Shown: piece after piece, positions 36,777-45,126 of the stretch
How the letters are laid out: each line of letters starts with the position of its first letter
How positions within the stretch are numbered: the first letter of the stretch is position 1
Program-made: the position numbers and the translations under genes
Assembly (NCBI GenBank): GCA_963755755.1
Contig: CAVWLJ010000014.1
Location: 296,378-360,377, forward strand
Reading direction: 5' to 3'
From: DATKNA01 sp963755755
Lineage (GTDB): Bacteria > Actinomycetota > Actinomycetes > Actinomycetales > Kineosporiaceae
DNA: 64,000 nt
The notes under the pieces: generated by a model
What the model saw: only the letters and a program-made list of their open reading frames with translations
What the model was told of the DNA's origin: nothing
Database searches by the model: none

Positions 36777-37316
36777 ATGAACGCCTTCGAGTGGACCCTC
36801 AACTGCACCCTGCTCGGCTGGGTCCTGCTGCGCAACCTGGGCACCAAGCCGGTCAACGCGCGCGTCCTCGCGCTGCCCCTGGTGCTGGTCGCCGTCGCCT
36901 GCGCGTTCTACCTGCGCTCGATCCCGACGGCGGGCAACGACCTCGCCCTGGAGGCTGCCGGCGCTCTCGCCGGGGTCGTCCTGGGGCTCGCGGCCACGGC
37001 CGTCACCCGGGTGCGGGCCGAGGCAGGGCAGGTGGTGGTCTCGGCGGGCGCCGTGTTCGCCGCCATCTGGATCGCCGCTATCGGCGGCCGCATCGCCTTC
37101 GCCGAAATGGCCACCCACGCGTGGGGGCCGGCCGTCGGCCGCTTCTCCGCGGAGCACGCCATCACCGGCGCCGACGCCTGGCGGACCTGCTTCGTCCTCA
37201 TGGCCGTGTGCATGGTCGCGGGGCGCGTCCTCTCGACCGCGATCCTGGTGCGCCGTGCTCGCCGTGGCGTGTCCGCTCTCGACCCGACCCAGCCCGTCGT
37301 CCCCGCCACGGCATGA
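36777..37316 (+). CDS. Multi-pass membrane protein of unknown family
   Basis: 179 residues from ATG 36777. Five hydrophobic helices alternate with short loops (WTLNCTLLGWVLLRNLG, LALPLVLVAVACAFYL, VVSAGAVFAAIWIAAIGG). It somewhat resembles the CcdC/DUF1453 type. It begins the forward signalling operon: its stop overlaps the receiver-gene start (ATGA at 37313-37316). Confidence 0.6.
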   Translation: MNAFEWTLNCTLLGWVLLRNLGTKPVNARVLALPLVLVAVACAFYLRSIPTAGNDLALEAAGALAGVVLGLAATAVTRVRAEAGQVVVSAGAVFAAIWIAAIGGRIAFAEMATHAWGPAVGRFSAEHAITGADAWRTCFVLMAVCMVAGRVLSTAILVRRARRGVSALDPTQPVVPATA

Positions 37317-37695
37317 CCGCGCCGGCCCGTGCCCTCCGGGTGCTCGTCGTCGACGACGACCCTCGCGTCCTCGCCGCGACCACCGAACTCCTCCGGTCCG
37401 AGGGTCTCGAGGTCAGCTTCCGCCGGGACGCCCGGGACCGCCAGGACCCGGGCTGGGACGGACCGCCCCGCCCGACGTCGCCCTCGTGGACGCCCGACTC
37501 CCCGACGCCGCCGCCGGTCTCGCCCTGATCCGCGACCTCGCCGGTGTCCTCCCGGTCGTGGCGACCAGCCTCGACCCCGCGCTCCGCGGACCCGCCCTCG
37601 CCTCCGGGGCGCGCGCCTTCACCGACAAGGACGGCCTCGTCGAGGACCTTCTCCGCAACCTGCACGCCACCGCCCCGAAGGAGCTCCAGCCATGA
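37313..37695 (+). CDS. Stand-alone response-regulator receiver domain, frame broken
   Basis: About 127 residues. LRVLVVDDDPRVLAATTELL holds the acidic pocket; after a slip near 37465, PDVALVDARLPDAAAG gives the phospho-acceptor Asp and RAFTDKDGLVEDLL the conserved Lys. No output domain follows. Overlaps both neighbours by ATGA, so it is translationally coupled to the membrane protein before it and the CPBP gene after it. It may be a phosphate sink or relay for the flanking kinases. Confidence 0.72.
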
Positions 37696-38555
37696 CCGCG
37701 CAGTCCACCTCCCTCCCAACGGTCTCCGCCGACACCGGCTCGTCCCACCGCCGGCTCGACCGGGCGCTCGTCGCGTTCTTCGTCGCGGCCTTCCTGTTCC
37801 CCTGGGCGGTCTGGGGCAGCCTGATCGCTCAGGACCACGGCCTCCTCGGCCGGCACCTTCCCCAGGGCCTTGCGCTGTGGACACTCCTGCCGGTGACGCT
37901 CGTCGCGGTCGCCGCGACCGGCGGACGCGCCGGGCTCGCCGACCACGCGCGGCGGCTCGTGCGCTGGCGCGTCCCGGCCCGTTGGTGGGCCGTTGCCGTC
38001 AGTCTCCCGCTCGCCTTCGCCGCCGGGGCCACGCTCGCGGGCGCAGTTCTCGGTGGGGGCTTCCACCTCGGCGAGACGGAAAGCTTCTCCGGCGCGCTCG
38101 TGTACCTCGCCTACGGGATCGGGCTGTTCACCGTCACCGAGGAGAGCGCCTGGCGCGGGTTCGCCCTGCCCCGCCTCATGCGTGGCCGCAGCGCGCTCGG
38201 CGCCGCCCTCGTCCTCGGCGTCGTCTGGTCCTGCTGGCACCTGCCGATCTTCGCCATCGACAGCGAGGGGGACAGCGCGATCCCTTGGCCCGGCTTCGCC
38301 GTCATGGTCGTGGCGACGAGCGTCATCACCGCCTGGCTGTACGTGGCCACACGCAGCGTGCTGCTCGCCGGTGTCTTCCACGCCGTCGCGGACGCCGCCT
38401 ACAGCTGGACCGGCGTCGTCGGCGCCGACCACCACGCATTCTGGGCCGCGGTCGTCCTCGAGGTCCTCGCCGCCGCGGCCATCGCGCGCAGGTACGGGTG
38501 GCAGCTGCACCGGTCCGGACCGTTGTCCCGGGCGGAGGCCGAGGCCATGCTTTGA
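37692..38555 (+). CDS. CPBP-family intramembrane metalloprotease
   Basis: 287 residues, about eight helices. The CPBP (CAAX protease/bacteriocin-processing) motifs are complete: TEESAWRGF (Glu150, Glu151, Arg155), SCWHLPIF (His182) and LAGVFHAVAD (His229). Such enzymes cut within or near membranes. Its place in a kinase operon suggests it may process a signalling partner; that is inference only. The stop overlaps the next kinase's possible TTG start. Confidence 0.87.
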   Translation: MTAQSTSLPTVSADTGSSHRRLDRALVAFFVAAFLFPWAVWGSLIAQDHGLLGRHLPQGLALWTLLPVTLVAVAATGGRAGLADHARRLVRWRVPARWWAVAVSLPLAFAAGATLAGAVLGGGFHLGETESFSGALVYLAYGIGLFTVTEESAWRGFALPRLMRGRSALGAALVLGVVWSCWHLPIFAIDSEGDSAIPWPGFAVMVVATSVITAWLYVATRSVLLAGVFHAVADAAYSWTGVVGADHHAFWAAVVLEVLAAAAIARRYGWQLHRSGPLSRAEAEAML

Positions 38556-38557
38556 CC

Positions 38558-40177
38558 GTGCTCCATGGGGGATCGGACGTCGGTGGCCGCTTACCGCGCC
38601 TGAGGGCGCGGGAAGCGGCCCTCGCCGTGTTCGCGCTCGTCGCCGCCGGCCATGCCGTCGGCACCTGGATCGTCTACCAGTTCGACCACACGCCCTCGAC
38701 GGGCGTGTCCTTCTTCCCCGCAGACGGCGTGACGCTCGCCGCCCTGCTCCTGCTGCCCGGGCGGCTGTGGCCCGTCGTCGTCGGGGCGACGTTCAGCGCC
38801 GAGTTGGCCTCCCACGTCGTCCTGGGCGAGAACGTGGTCACCGCCGTCGGCCTGTCGACCTCGAACACGATCGGTCCGCTCGTCGGGGCCTGGGCCGTCC
38901 GTCGCGTCCTCGGCCGGGCGCCCCGGCTGGACGTCGGCCGCGAGCTTGCAGTCTTCCTCCTCGCCGGCGTCGCCCTCGGGCCGCTCGTCGACACCCTCAC
39001 CGGCCCCCCGTTCGCCCGCCTCGCCGCCGCCGTCGACCCCTACCTGGAGACGGCGGCACGGTGGTGGACGGGCGACGCCCTCGGATGCCTCATCGTCGGC
39101 GGCCTCCTGCTCGCCTGGTTCGGCCCGGTCCAGGACCCGCGCATCGATGCCGCCGAGGCGGCCGCCTGCGCCGCCGCGCTCGCGCTGGTGAGCCTCGGTG
39201 TGTTCTTCCTCTGGTCGCGGCCCCTCGCCTACCTTGTCCTCGTCCCCCTCGGCTGGGCGGCGCTGCGCCTCGGCGTGCGCGGCGCGACCGCGGCCGTGGT
39301 CCTCGTCACCGCCGTCGCCGAGTGGGCCACCGTGACCGGTCATGGACAGTTCGCCGCCGTGGATCCGGCCGAGAGCCGCACGTCGCTGTGGCTGCTCCAG
39401 CTCTTCCTCGCCGTCGCCGCGCTCGCGGCGCTGGTCGTCGCCGCCGAGGTGGCCAGGGCCCAGCGCGCCGAGGAGGCGCGCGTCGCCAGCGAGCTGGCCG
39501 AGCAGGAGGCCCGTCGAGCGAGCGCCGAGGCACGTGCCGCGGAACGCACGCGACTGGCGCGCGAACTCCACGACAGCGTCTCCCAAGCGCTCTTCGCCAG
39601 CACCCTGCGCACCCGCACGGCGCAGCGCCAGCTCGCCGCCTCGGGCGCCGCCCTTCCCGTGGTGGAGCACGAGCTCGCCGTTCTGGGCGACCTGGTCAGC
39701 GCCGCCCTCGCCGAGATGCGCGCACTGATCTTCGAGATGCGTCCGGACGCGCTGGCCGACGAGGGACTCGTCGCGGCCCTCGAACGGCAGGCGGCCGCCC
39801 TGCGGGCGCGCACCGGAATGTCCGTCACCGTGACAGGTCCCCCCGAGCGGCTGCCCCTGACACCGGAGGCGGAGGAACACCTCTACCGGTTGACGCTCGA
39901 GGCGCTCAACAACGCGGTGAAGCACGCGGACGCCGGGGAACTGTCCGTCCACGTGACCCTGGCCGAGGGGGTCGTCGAGGTGACGGTCGCGGACGACGGA
40001 CGTGGCTTCGATCCGGGTGGACACCATCCCGGTCACCTCGGCCTGGTCACCATGCGCGAACGGGCCGAGGCCGTCGGCGGCACCCTCGAACTCCAGGCAC
40101 GACCCAGCGCCGGTACCACCGTCCGCTGCCGCGTCCCGGCGCAGAAGGGGCCTATGAGGAGCCCCCTGCCGGGCTAG
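38558..40177 (+). CDS. MASE1-domain sensor histidine kinase
   Basis: 539 residues from GTG 38558 (TTG 38552 possible). Eight helices of a MASE1 sensor (GVSFFPADGVTLAALLLLPG, NTIGPLVGAWAVRR, WWTGDALGCLIVGGLLL) occupy residues 1-285. A coiled-coil linker (RAQRAEEARVASELAEQEA) leads to LARELHDSVSQALF (His338), then ALAEMRALIFEMRPD and the ATPase (VADDGRGFDPGG). The catalytic half is strikingly like the PAS-GAF kinase at 35109. Its TAG stop overlaps the convergent regulator's stop. Confidence 0.9.
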   Translation: MLHGGSDVGGRLPRLRAREAALAVFALVAAGHAVGTWIVYQFDHTPSTGVSFFPADGVTLAALLLLPGRLWPVVVGATFSAELASHVVLGENVVTAVGLSTSNTIGPLVGAWAVRRVLGRAPRLDVGRELAVFLLAGVALGPLVDTLTGPPFARLAAAVDPYLETAARWWTGDALGCLIVGGLLLAWFGPVQDPRIDAAEAAACAAALALVSLGVFFLWSRPLAYLVLVPLGWAALRLGVRGATAAVVLVTAVAEWATVTGHGQFAAVDPAESRTSLWLLQLFLAVAALAALVVAAEVARAQRAEEARVASELAEQEARRASAEARAAERTRLARELHDSVSQALFASTLRTRTAQRQLAASGAALPVVEHELAVLGDLVSAALAEMRALIFEMRPDALADEGLVAALERQAAALRARTGMSVTVTGPPERLPLTPEAEEHLYRLTLEALNNAVKHADAGELSVHVTLAEGVVEVTVADDGRGFDPGGHHPGHLGLVTMRERAEAVGGTLELQARPSAGTTVRCRVPAQKGPMRSPLPG

Positions 40178-40854
40178 CGCTCCTCGCGTGCGGGGACCAG
40201 CCCCTGCTTGACGGCCCACATCGCGGCCTGCGTGCGGCTCGCCAGCCCGAGCTTGGCCAGGATGTTGGAGACATGGGTACGGGCCGTCCGCTCCGTGACG
40301 CCGAGGTGGCGGCCGATCTCCCGGTTCGTTCCCCCGCCTGCGACGAGCACGAGAACCTCGCGCTCGCGTGGCGTCAGGGCGTCCGCGGCCGACCGGGGCG
40401 CTCGCAGCGACGCCGTCAGCGCCTTCGCTGCCGCCGGGTCCAGGTGCACCTCGCCGGCGACGGCGGAGCGGATCGCCGCGGCCACGTCCGCGGCGTCGGC
40501 GTCCTTGAGCAGGTAACCCGTGGCGCCGGCCTCCAGCGCCGCCCGGATCTTCGCCTCCTCGACGAACGACGTCACCGCGACGACCTCGACCTCCCGCCAG
40601 CGGCGCTTGATCTCCGCGGTGGCGGAGACGCCGTCGAGTGCAGGCATCTGCAGATCCATGAGCACCACGTCCGGGAGGCCGCCCGCCCCGTCGAGCACCG
40701 CCAGCTCGTCCAGAGCCCGTCGCCCGTCACCCGCCTCGCCGACGACGAGCATCCCGGGCTCGGTCGCGAGGTACGCCGCGAGCCCGGACCTGACGACCCG
40801 GTGGTCGTCGACCAGGAAGACCCGGATGGGCTCGTCGGTCGCATCGGTGCTCAC
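40174..40854 (-). CDS. NarL/FixJ-type response regulator
   Basis: 226 residues. Receiver: VFLVDDHRVVRSGLAAYL, phospho-acceptor Asp67 in VVLMDLQMP, VAVTSF and LLKDADAADV. LuxR-type HTH: LTPREREVLVLVAGGGTNREI with TERTARTHVSNILAKLG. It is the probable target of the adjacent MASE1 kinase, and perhaps also of the PAS-GAF kinase, which has no other full regulator here. The two genes converge and share CTAG, each using one strand's TAG. Confidence 0.92.
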   Translation of the reverse strand: MSTDATDEPIRVFLVDDHRVVRSGLAAYLATEPGMLVVGEAGDGRRALDELAVLDGAGGLPDVVLMDLQMPALDGVSATAEIKRRWREVEVVAVTSFVEEAKIRAALEAGATGYLLKDADAADVAAAIRSAVAGEVHLDPAAAKALTASLRAPRSAADALTPREREVLVLVAGGGTNREIGRHLGVTERTARTHVSNILAKLGLASRTQAAMWAVKQGLVPAREER

Positions 40855-40899
40855 GGGTCAAGTCTGCCGGAGATGCCGCGCGCGCCGAGCTGGGAAGGG

Positions 40900-42501
40900 T
40901 CAGCAGACGGCGCGGACGTCGGCGGCCTGCGTGCCGCTGCCCCGCGAGCCGGAGCTCGACGGCGAGGGCTTCGACGACGACGAGCTCGGCGACGAGCCGG
41001 TCGACGAGCTCGCCGAGGACCCCTTCGCGGGCGGTTCGAGCGCTCGCCGGACCAGCAGATGGACCTTCGCGAAATCGGGGTTCACCGTGTCGATGACGTC
41101 ATTCGTGAACGGCAGGCTGCGGACGGAGGCAGCCTTGATCCGCTTGGTCAGCTGGACCCAGGCGTCGAGCTGGCTGAGGCCGATGTCGGTCTGGATGTTG
41201 CGGCGGGCGGCACGCAGGATCGCGGGCAGGTTCTCCGCCACGGTCACGGGGTCGGCCTGCTGGGCCATTGCGCCTATGACGCAGCGCTGGCGTCGCATCC
41301 GGTCGAAGTCGCTGGTGGACCAGCGTGACCGGGCGTACCAGAGGGTGTGGAAGCCGTCGAGCTTCTGCACGCCCGGCTCGATCCAGCCGATCGTCCCGCC
41401 CGGGTTCTCGACGTCCCCACCGATGGGCAGCCGCTGCTTGACGTCGATCGTCAGGCCGCCGATGGCGTCGACGAAGTCCTTGAAGCCCTTCAGGTCGATC
41501 ATCACGTAGTTGTTGATCGACAGCCCGGTGACGGTCTCGGCGGCCTGCATGGTGGCCGTGAGCCCGGGGTTCCTGACGCCCCTGTAGTAGTCGCCCGCGT
41601 GGTTCTCGGCGAAGGTCCAGATGCCGTTGAGCAGGCAGTCGGTGTTGACGCCGTTGGCGGGGTTGACGCAGTAGAAGCCGTTCGGGTATGCGGCCGCCGC
41701 GGGCGTCCCCCTCGGGAAGCGCACGCGCTGCAAGTTGCGCGGCAGGCTGAACAGCACGGTGTCGCCGGTCTTCGTGTCGATGCTGGCCACGATCATCGTG
41801 TCCGGTCGGATGCCGACGCGATCGGCGCCGGCGTCCGAGCCGATGAGGAGCACGTTGACCCGTGGCAGGGCGGCCCAGGGATCAGCGGCCTGGACCTGTG
41901 GCTGAGCGGCGCCGGACTGCGCCGTCGCCGGGTCGTCGTGGAAGACGGTGACCAGGGTCTGCCGGGTGAGGAGGGCGTAGTCGGCGGCCTTCGCGGCCGG
42001 CAGCAGGCCGACGGCGATCAGACACACGAGCATGCCGGTGGCCGCGACGCCCTGCAGCCGGGTGAGGTGGACCTCCCGCCGCAGCGAGACGTGCGTCGCG
42101 ACGACGAGGAGGGCCCAGACCAGGGCGAGGGCGCCGAGCGCGACCGCCACCCACATCAGCTTCGCCGGGCTCACGGCGACCGACTCGCTCCACCGCACGG
42201 GGTCACCGACGAGCACGAGCACCGCGACGACGACCAGCGCGATCGCGACGACGGCGAGGACGGCGCCGCCGAGTGCACGGCGTCCGGAGCGGACGAGGCC
42301 CAGCCCGGGGACGAGGCTGCCTGCCATGGTCCAGCCGACGACCGCGCCGAAGCCATCGCCGCTGCGCGTGGCATGGCGACCGCGGACGTGCGAAGAACGT
42401 GCGCCCGCCGATGTCGCCCCTCGGCTGCCGTCGGGCGTCACGTCCCGCCGTCCCCGCCCGCCCTGCTCGGGCGCGGGGGCGCCGGGCACCAGCTGGACCA
42501 A
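40900..42501 (-). CDS. LytR-CpsA-Psr (LCP) family cell-wall polymer ligase
   Basis: 533 residues from TTG 42501 (GTG 42489 possible). Four membrane helices in the N-terminal 200 residues are followed by the LCP domain: VLLIGSDAGADRVGIRPDTM, SLPRNLQRVRFP, the INNYVMIDLKGFKDFVDAIGG block and LWYARSRWSTSDFDRMRRQR with its Arg-rich active-site motif. LCP proteins attach teichoic-acid or arabinogalactan-type polymers to peptidoglycan from lipid carriers. A Ser/Pro-rich tail (about 30 residues) ends the protein. Confidence 0.9.
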   Translation of the reverse strand: MVQLVPGAPAPEQGGRGRRDVTPDGSRGATSAGARSSHVRGRHATRSGDGFGAVVGWTMAGSLVPGLGLVRSGRRALGGAVLAVVAIALVVVAVLVLVGDPVRWSESVAVSPAKLMWVAVALGALALVWALLVVATHVSLRREVHLTRLQGVAATGMLVCLIAVGLLPAAKAADYALLTRQTLVTVFHDDPATAQSGAAQPQVQAADPWAALPRVNVLLIGSDAGADRVGIRPDTMIVASIDTKTGDTVLFSLPRNLQRVRFPRGTPAAAAYPNGFYCVNPANGVNTDCLLNGIWTFAENHAGDYYRGVRNPGLTATMQAAETVTGLSINNYVMIDLKGFKDFVDAIGGLTIDVKQRLPIGGDVENPGGTIGWIEPGVQKLDGFHTLWYARSRWSTSDFDRMRRQRCVIGAMAQQADPVTVAENLPAILRAARRNIQTDIGLSQLDAWVQLTKRIKAASVRSLPFTNDVIDTVNPDFAKVHLLVRRALEPPAKGSSASSSTGSSPSSSSSKPSPSSSGSRGSGTQAADVRAVC

Positions 42502-42809
42502 CGCCTCCCCTTCCTGTGCTTCCTGCCGTCATACCCTGCCTGCCGCGGCGCACTCTCCTGCTCCCGGCCGGCCGACCAAGGATCGCGCCCGAACCTGTGA
42601 GCGCGCACGTCCGTGCTCCGACCGGACGGGCGCGGGCCTGTGACGGGCCCATCGACAAGGACGAACCAGACCTCGTCGAGGTTGCATCTCGGAGGCCCGT
42701 CGTCGCCTGCAAGGACGGCGGTCTCGCGACCAGTGTCAGATCCGGTGCCGCCCGACGCACACGGAGCGGGGGCCGGACGAGGACGTCGAGGCGCAGCGTC
42801 CGCGCCCGG
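42502..42809. other. 308-base intergenic stretch upstream of the LCP gene
   Basis: No reading frame here shows normal coding character. A ribosome-like AAGGGGAGG lies next to the LCP start. A few short dyads are seen (for example CGGGCCTGTGACGGGCCC) but no clear promoter or terminator. It probably holds the LCP promoter, since both flanking genes are on the minus strand. Confidence 0.4.
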
Positions 42810-43490
42810 TCACCAGGCGTGGCCCGGTGTGGTCGACCTCGGCGGGGCGAGCCGCCGCTCCCCGGGCGCGGGCTCCGAGTGCCGGATCGTCACGGACATC
42901 CGGGGTCCGACCCGCTGCACCGTCTTCGGCACCGTGTGCTCCCACTCGCTCTGACAGCGGCCGCCCATGACGACGAGGTCGCCGTGACCGGGCTCGAGCC
43001 GGTGCGTCGCGGTCGTCGTGCCGCGGCGGCGGAGGAGGAACCGGCGCCGTGCGCCGAGCGACACCGTGGCGACGAGCGGGCGGGTCATGACGAGCCGGTT
43101 CCGGTCGCCGTGCCAGGCGACGCTGTCGGCGCCGTTGCGGTAGAGGTTCACCCAGATGCGGTCGAAGTCGACGCCGTAGCGCTGTGACAGCGCCCCGGCC
43201 ATGTCACGCAGGACGCCGGGGGTGTCGGCGTCGGCGGCTTCGGTCGACCAACCGGCCGTGAGCCGCGGCTCGAGGACCTCCCGGTCGTACATGTGGACCG
43301 TCCGCTGCTGCCAGCGCGCCTCCTGCGCGAGGCCGGCGAAGACGTCGTCCGACCCGGCGAGCCAGCCGGGGCAGTAGTCGACCCACGAGTGCTCGTCGAG
43401 CTGCAGGCGCTCGATCCCGGCGTACGAGACGTCGAGCGAGGGCGCGCCGCCGTCGAACAGCGACGGCTGCCAGTCCAGCTCAGGCCGCAT
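42810..43490 (-). CDS. AlkB-like 2-oxoglutarate/Fe(II) dioxygenase
   Basis: 226 residues from ATG 43490. The Fe(II) ligands are WHGDR (His127, Asp129) and EHTVPK (His185); the 2-oxoglutarate-binding Arg is in GPRMSVTIR (Arg197 or Arg203). WVNLYRNGADSVAWHGD and LGARRRFLLR are typical of AlkB repair dioxygenases, which remove alkyl groups from DNA or RNA bases. Complete and uninterrupted. Confidence 0.88.
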   Translation of the reverse strand: MRPELDWQPSLFDGGAPSLDVSYAGIERLQLDEHSWVDYCPGWLAGSDDVFAGLAQEARWQQRTVHMYDREVLEPRLTAGWSTEAADADTPGVLRDMAGALSQRYGVDFDRIWVNLYRNGADSVAWHGDRNRLVMTRPLVATVSLGARRRFLLRRRGTTTATHRLEPGHGDLVVMGGRCQSEWEHTVPKTVQRVGPRMSVTIRHSEPAPGERRLAPPRSTTPGHAW

Positions 43491-43527
43491 CGAACAAGTG
43501 TACGACACTGTGCCGGGGTGGCGGGAG

Positions 43528-44055
43528 TCAGTCCTGTCGGCGGCGGGGGAGCTGCGGCAGGGGAATGCGCAGCGGGCCGAGCCCCCGGGTGCGGCGGGCC
43601 GGCTTCCGCGGTTCGGATGGCAGCGTGACCTGGTGCGCGTCCTCCAGCGTCGGGAGCCCGCTCGGTGGCGTGATCGGGTCGGTCCCGGCGTCGACGAGCT
43701 CGAGCCGCCCGTCGCCGGTCCCGTCCGGCCGCCAGGCGTACTCCCGGCGCCGGCCCGCGCCGCCGGGCACGGGTTGCGGTGGCCGCAGCGGCCGGACACG
43801 CACGCTGATCGGCTCCCCGACGTCGGCGCCGGTCGCCTCGCGCCAGGTCGCGCGCACGGCGTCGACCGCCCGCCGGCAGACGGCGGCGGGCCGGGACGAC
43901 CGGAAATCGATGACCAGCGTGAGCCGGCCGCCGTCGCAGGAGCGGGAACGCAGCGTGGCGTGCTCGGGCAGGGGGAGCGCCGCGAAGACGTCCGTGCCGT
44001 GCGGGGGGCTGCCTCCGCGCGCCTCGAAGGACAGTGTCGCGGTGTAGCGCCCCAT
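43528..44055 (-). CDS. Uncharacterised protein, tandem paralogue of the next gene
   Basis: 175 residues from ATG 44055. The N-terminal 95 residues (MGRYTATLSFEARGGSPPHG, SRSCDGGRLTLVIDFRSS, EPISVRVRPLR) align by eye with the protein at 44083. The pattern is alternating strands and one helix (beta-alpha-beta), with Gly-Asp-rich turns. The C-terminal 80 residues differ and are Arg/Pro-rich. No known family is recognised. Same strand as its paralogue, 27 bases apart, so probably cotranscribed. Confidence 0.6.
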   Translation of the reverse strand: MGRYTATLSFEARGGSPPHGTDVFAALPLPEHATLRSRSCDGGRLTLVIDFRSSRPAAVCRRAVDAVRATWREATGADVGEPISVRVRPLRPPQPVPGGAGRRREYAWRPDGTGDGRLELVDAGTDPITPPSGLPTLEDAHQVTLPSEPRKPARRTRGLGPLRIPLPQLPRRRQD

Positions 44056-44082
44056 CGACCCTCCCCCCGTGCCCAGGACCGA

Positions 44083-44577
44083 TCAGATCGTCGGTCCCGG
44101 CTCCTCGAGTGCGGCGCTCAGGTGCCCCGGCCCGGGTTTGGGCCGGCGCGGTTCTCGGACGCCGGCAAGTCCGCCGTCGTCGCGGTCGTCCCCGTCGTCC
44201 GGGCGGTACCGCAGGCGAGGCTCGTCGAACAGCTCGACGTCCGGCAGGCCTTCGGGGTGCCAGGACCTCAGGCGACGGGTTCCGGCCGCGACCCGTTCGG
44301 CAACGGTGAGAGAACGGATCCGCACGCTCAGCGGGTCCCCGGGGTCGGCGCCGGCGAGTCCGGCCCAGGCCAACCGCAGCCCCGTCACGGCGGCGTCGCG
44401 GGCGGCGCTCTCGGAGTCGGCGGTCCAGTCGATGACGACCGTCAAGGTGCGTCCGTCGCAGTAGCTGAATCGGTGCGTGGCCTTGCCCGGGATCGACGCC
44501 CGCTCGAGGACGTCGGCGCCGCGCGGGACCTTGCCCGGGCCGACCTCGAAGACCGCCGTCACCGCGAACCGTGCCAT
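44083..44577 (-). CDS. Uncharacterised protein, tandem paralogue of the previous gene
   Basis: 164 residues from ATG 44577 (MARFAVTAVFEVGPGKVPRG). Shared core with the neighbour: FSYCDGRTLTVVIDWTAD, then a helix (AARDAAVTGLRLAWAGLAG) and DPLSVRIRSLTV. The conserved CDG-(x)-LT-VID stretch could mark an active or binding site. The C-terminal half is acidic and Arg-rich (RYRPDDGDDRDDGG). Function unknown; a recent local duplication is inferred from order and similarity. Confidence 0.6.
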   Translation of the reverse strand: MARFAVTAVFEVGPGKVPRGADVLERASIPGKATHRFSYCDGRTLTVVIDWTADSESAARDAAVTGLRLAWAGLAGADPGDPLSVRIRSLTVAERVAAGTRRLRSWHPEGLPDVELFDEPRLRYRPDDGDDRDDGGLAGVREPRRPKPGPGHLSAALEEPGPTI

Positions 44578-44631
44578 GGCACCTCCCGCATCCACGGCCA
44601 TTGTCACTCGGCCAGGGGGAGGGTCCAACCC

Positions 44632-45117
44632 TTACAACGGCCGATACATCACGTGCAGCCCGACGAGCCCGTGCCGGGCCGAGTCGAACGCCTCCGGCAC
44701 CGTGCCGACGATCTCGAATCCCAGCGAGCGCCACAGCCGGACGGCGCCCGCGTTCGACTCGACGACCGCGTTGAACTGCATGGAGCGGTACCCCTGGGCC
44801 TTCGCCCAGGCGAGCACGTGCTCACCGAGCGCCCGACCGACGCCGCGCCCCCCGTGCTCGGGATCGACCATGAAGCTGGCGGTGGAGACGTGGGAGCCGC
44901 GGCCGGGGCGGTTGGGCCCGCACTTCGCCGAGCCGAGCACGACCTCGCCGTCGACCGCCACGAACGTGTGGGCCGGCGGTCGCTCCATCCACCACGGACG
45001 CGCCGTCTCCTGCGTCAGGTCGGGCGGGTAGGCGTAGGTCTCGCCGTCCGCGACGATCCGGGCGAAGAACGGCCAGATGCTGGGCCAGTCGCCGTCGGTC
45101 GCGGGGCGGATCTCCAT
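44632..45117 (-). CDS. GNAT-family N-acetyltransferase
   Basis: 161 residues, ATG 45117. MEIRPATDGDWPSIWPFFARI opening, VDPEHGGRGVGRALGEHVL (acetyl-CoA pyrophosphate loop with the Q/RxxGxG/A pattern), then FNAVVESNAGAVRLWRSLGF. Closest in shape to phosphinothricin/L-amino-acid acetyltransferase-like members, but the substrate cannot be assigned. Ten bases from the CtaG gene. Confidence 0.88.
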   Translation of the reverse strand: MEIRPATDGDWPSIWPFFARIVADGETYAYPPDLTQETARPWWMERPPAHTFVAVDGEVVLGSAKCGPNRPGRGSHVSTASFMVDPEHGGRGVGRALGEHVLAWAKAQGYRSMQFNAVVESNAGAVRLWRSLGFEIVGTVPEAFDSARHGLVGLHVMYRPL

Positions 45118-45126
45118 GCGAGCACG

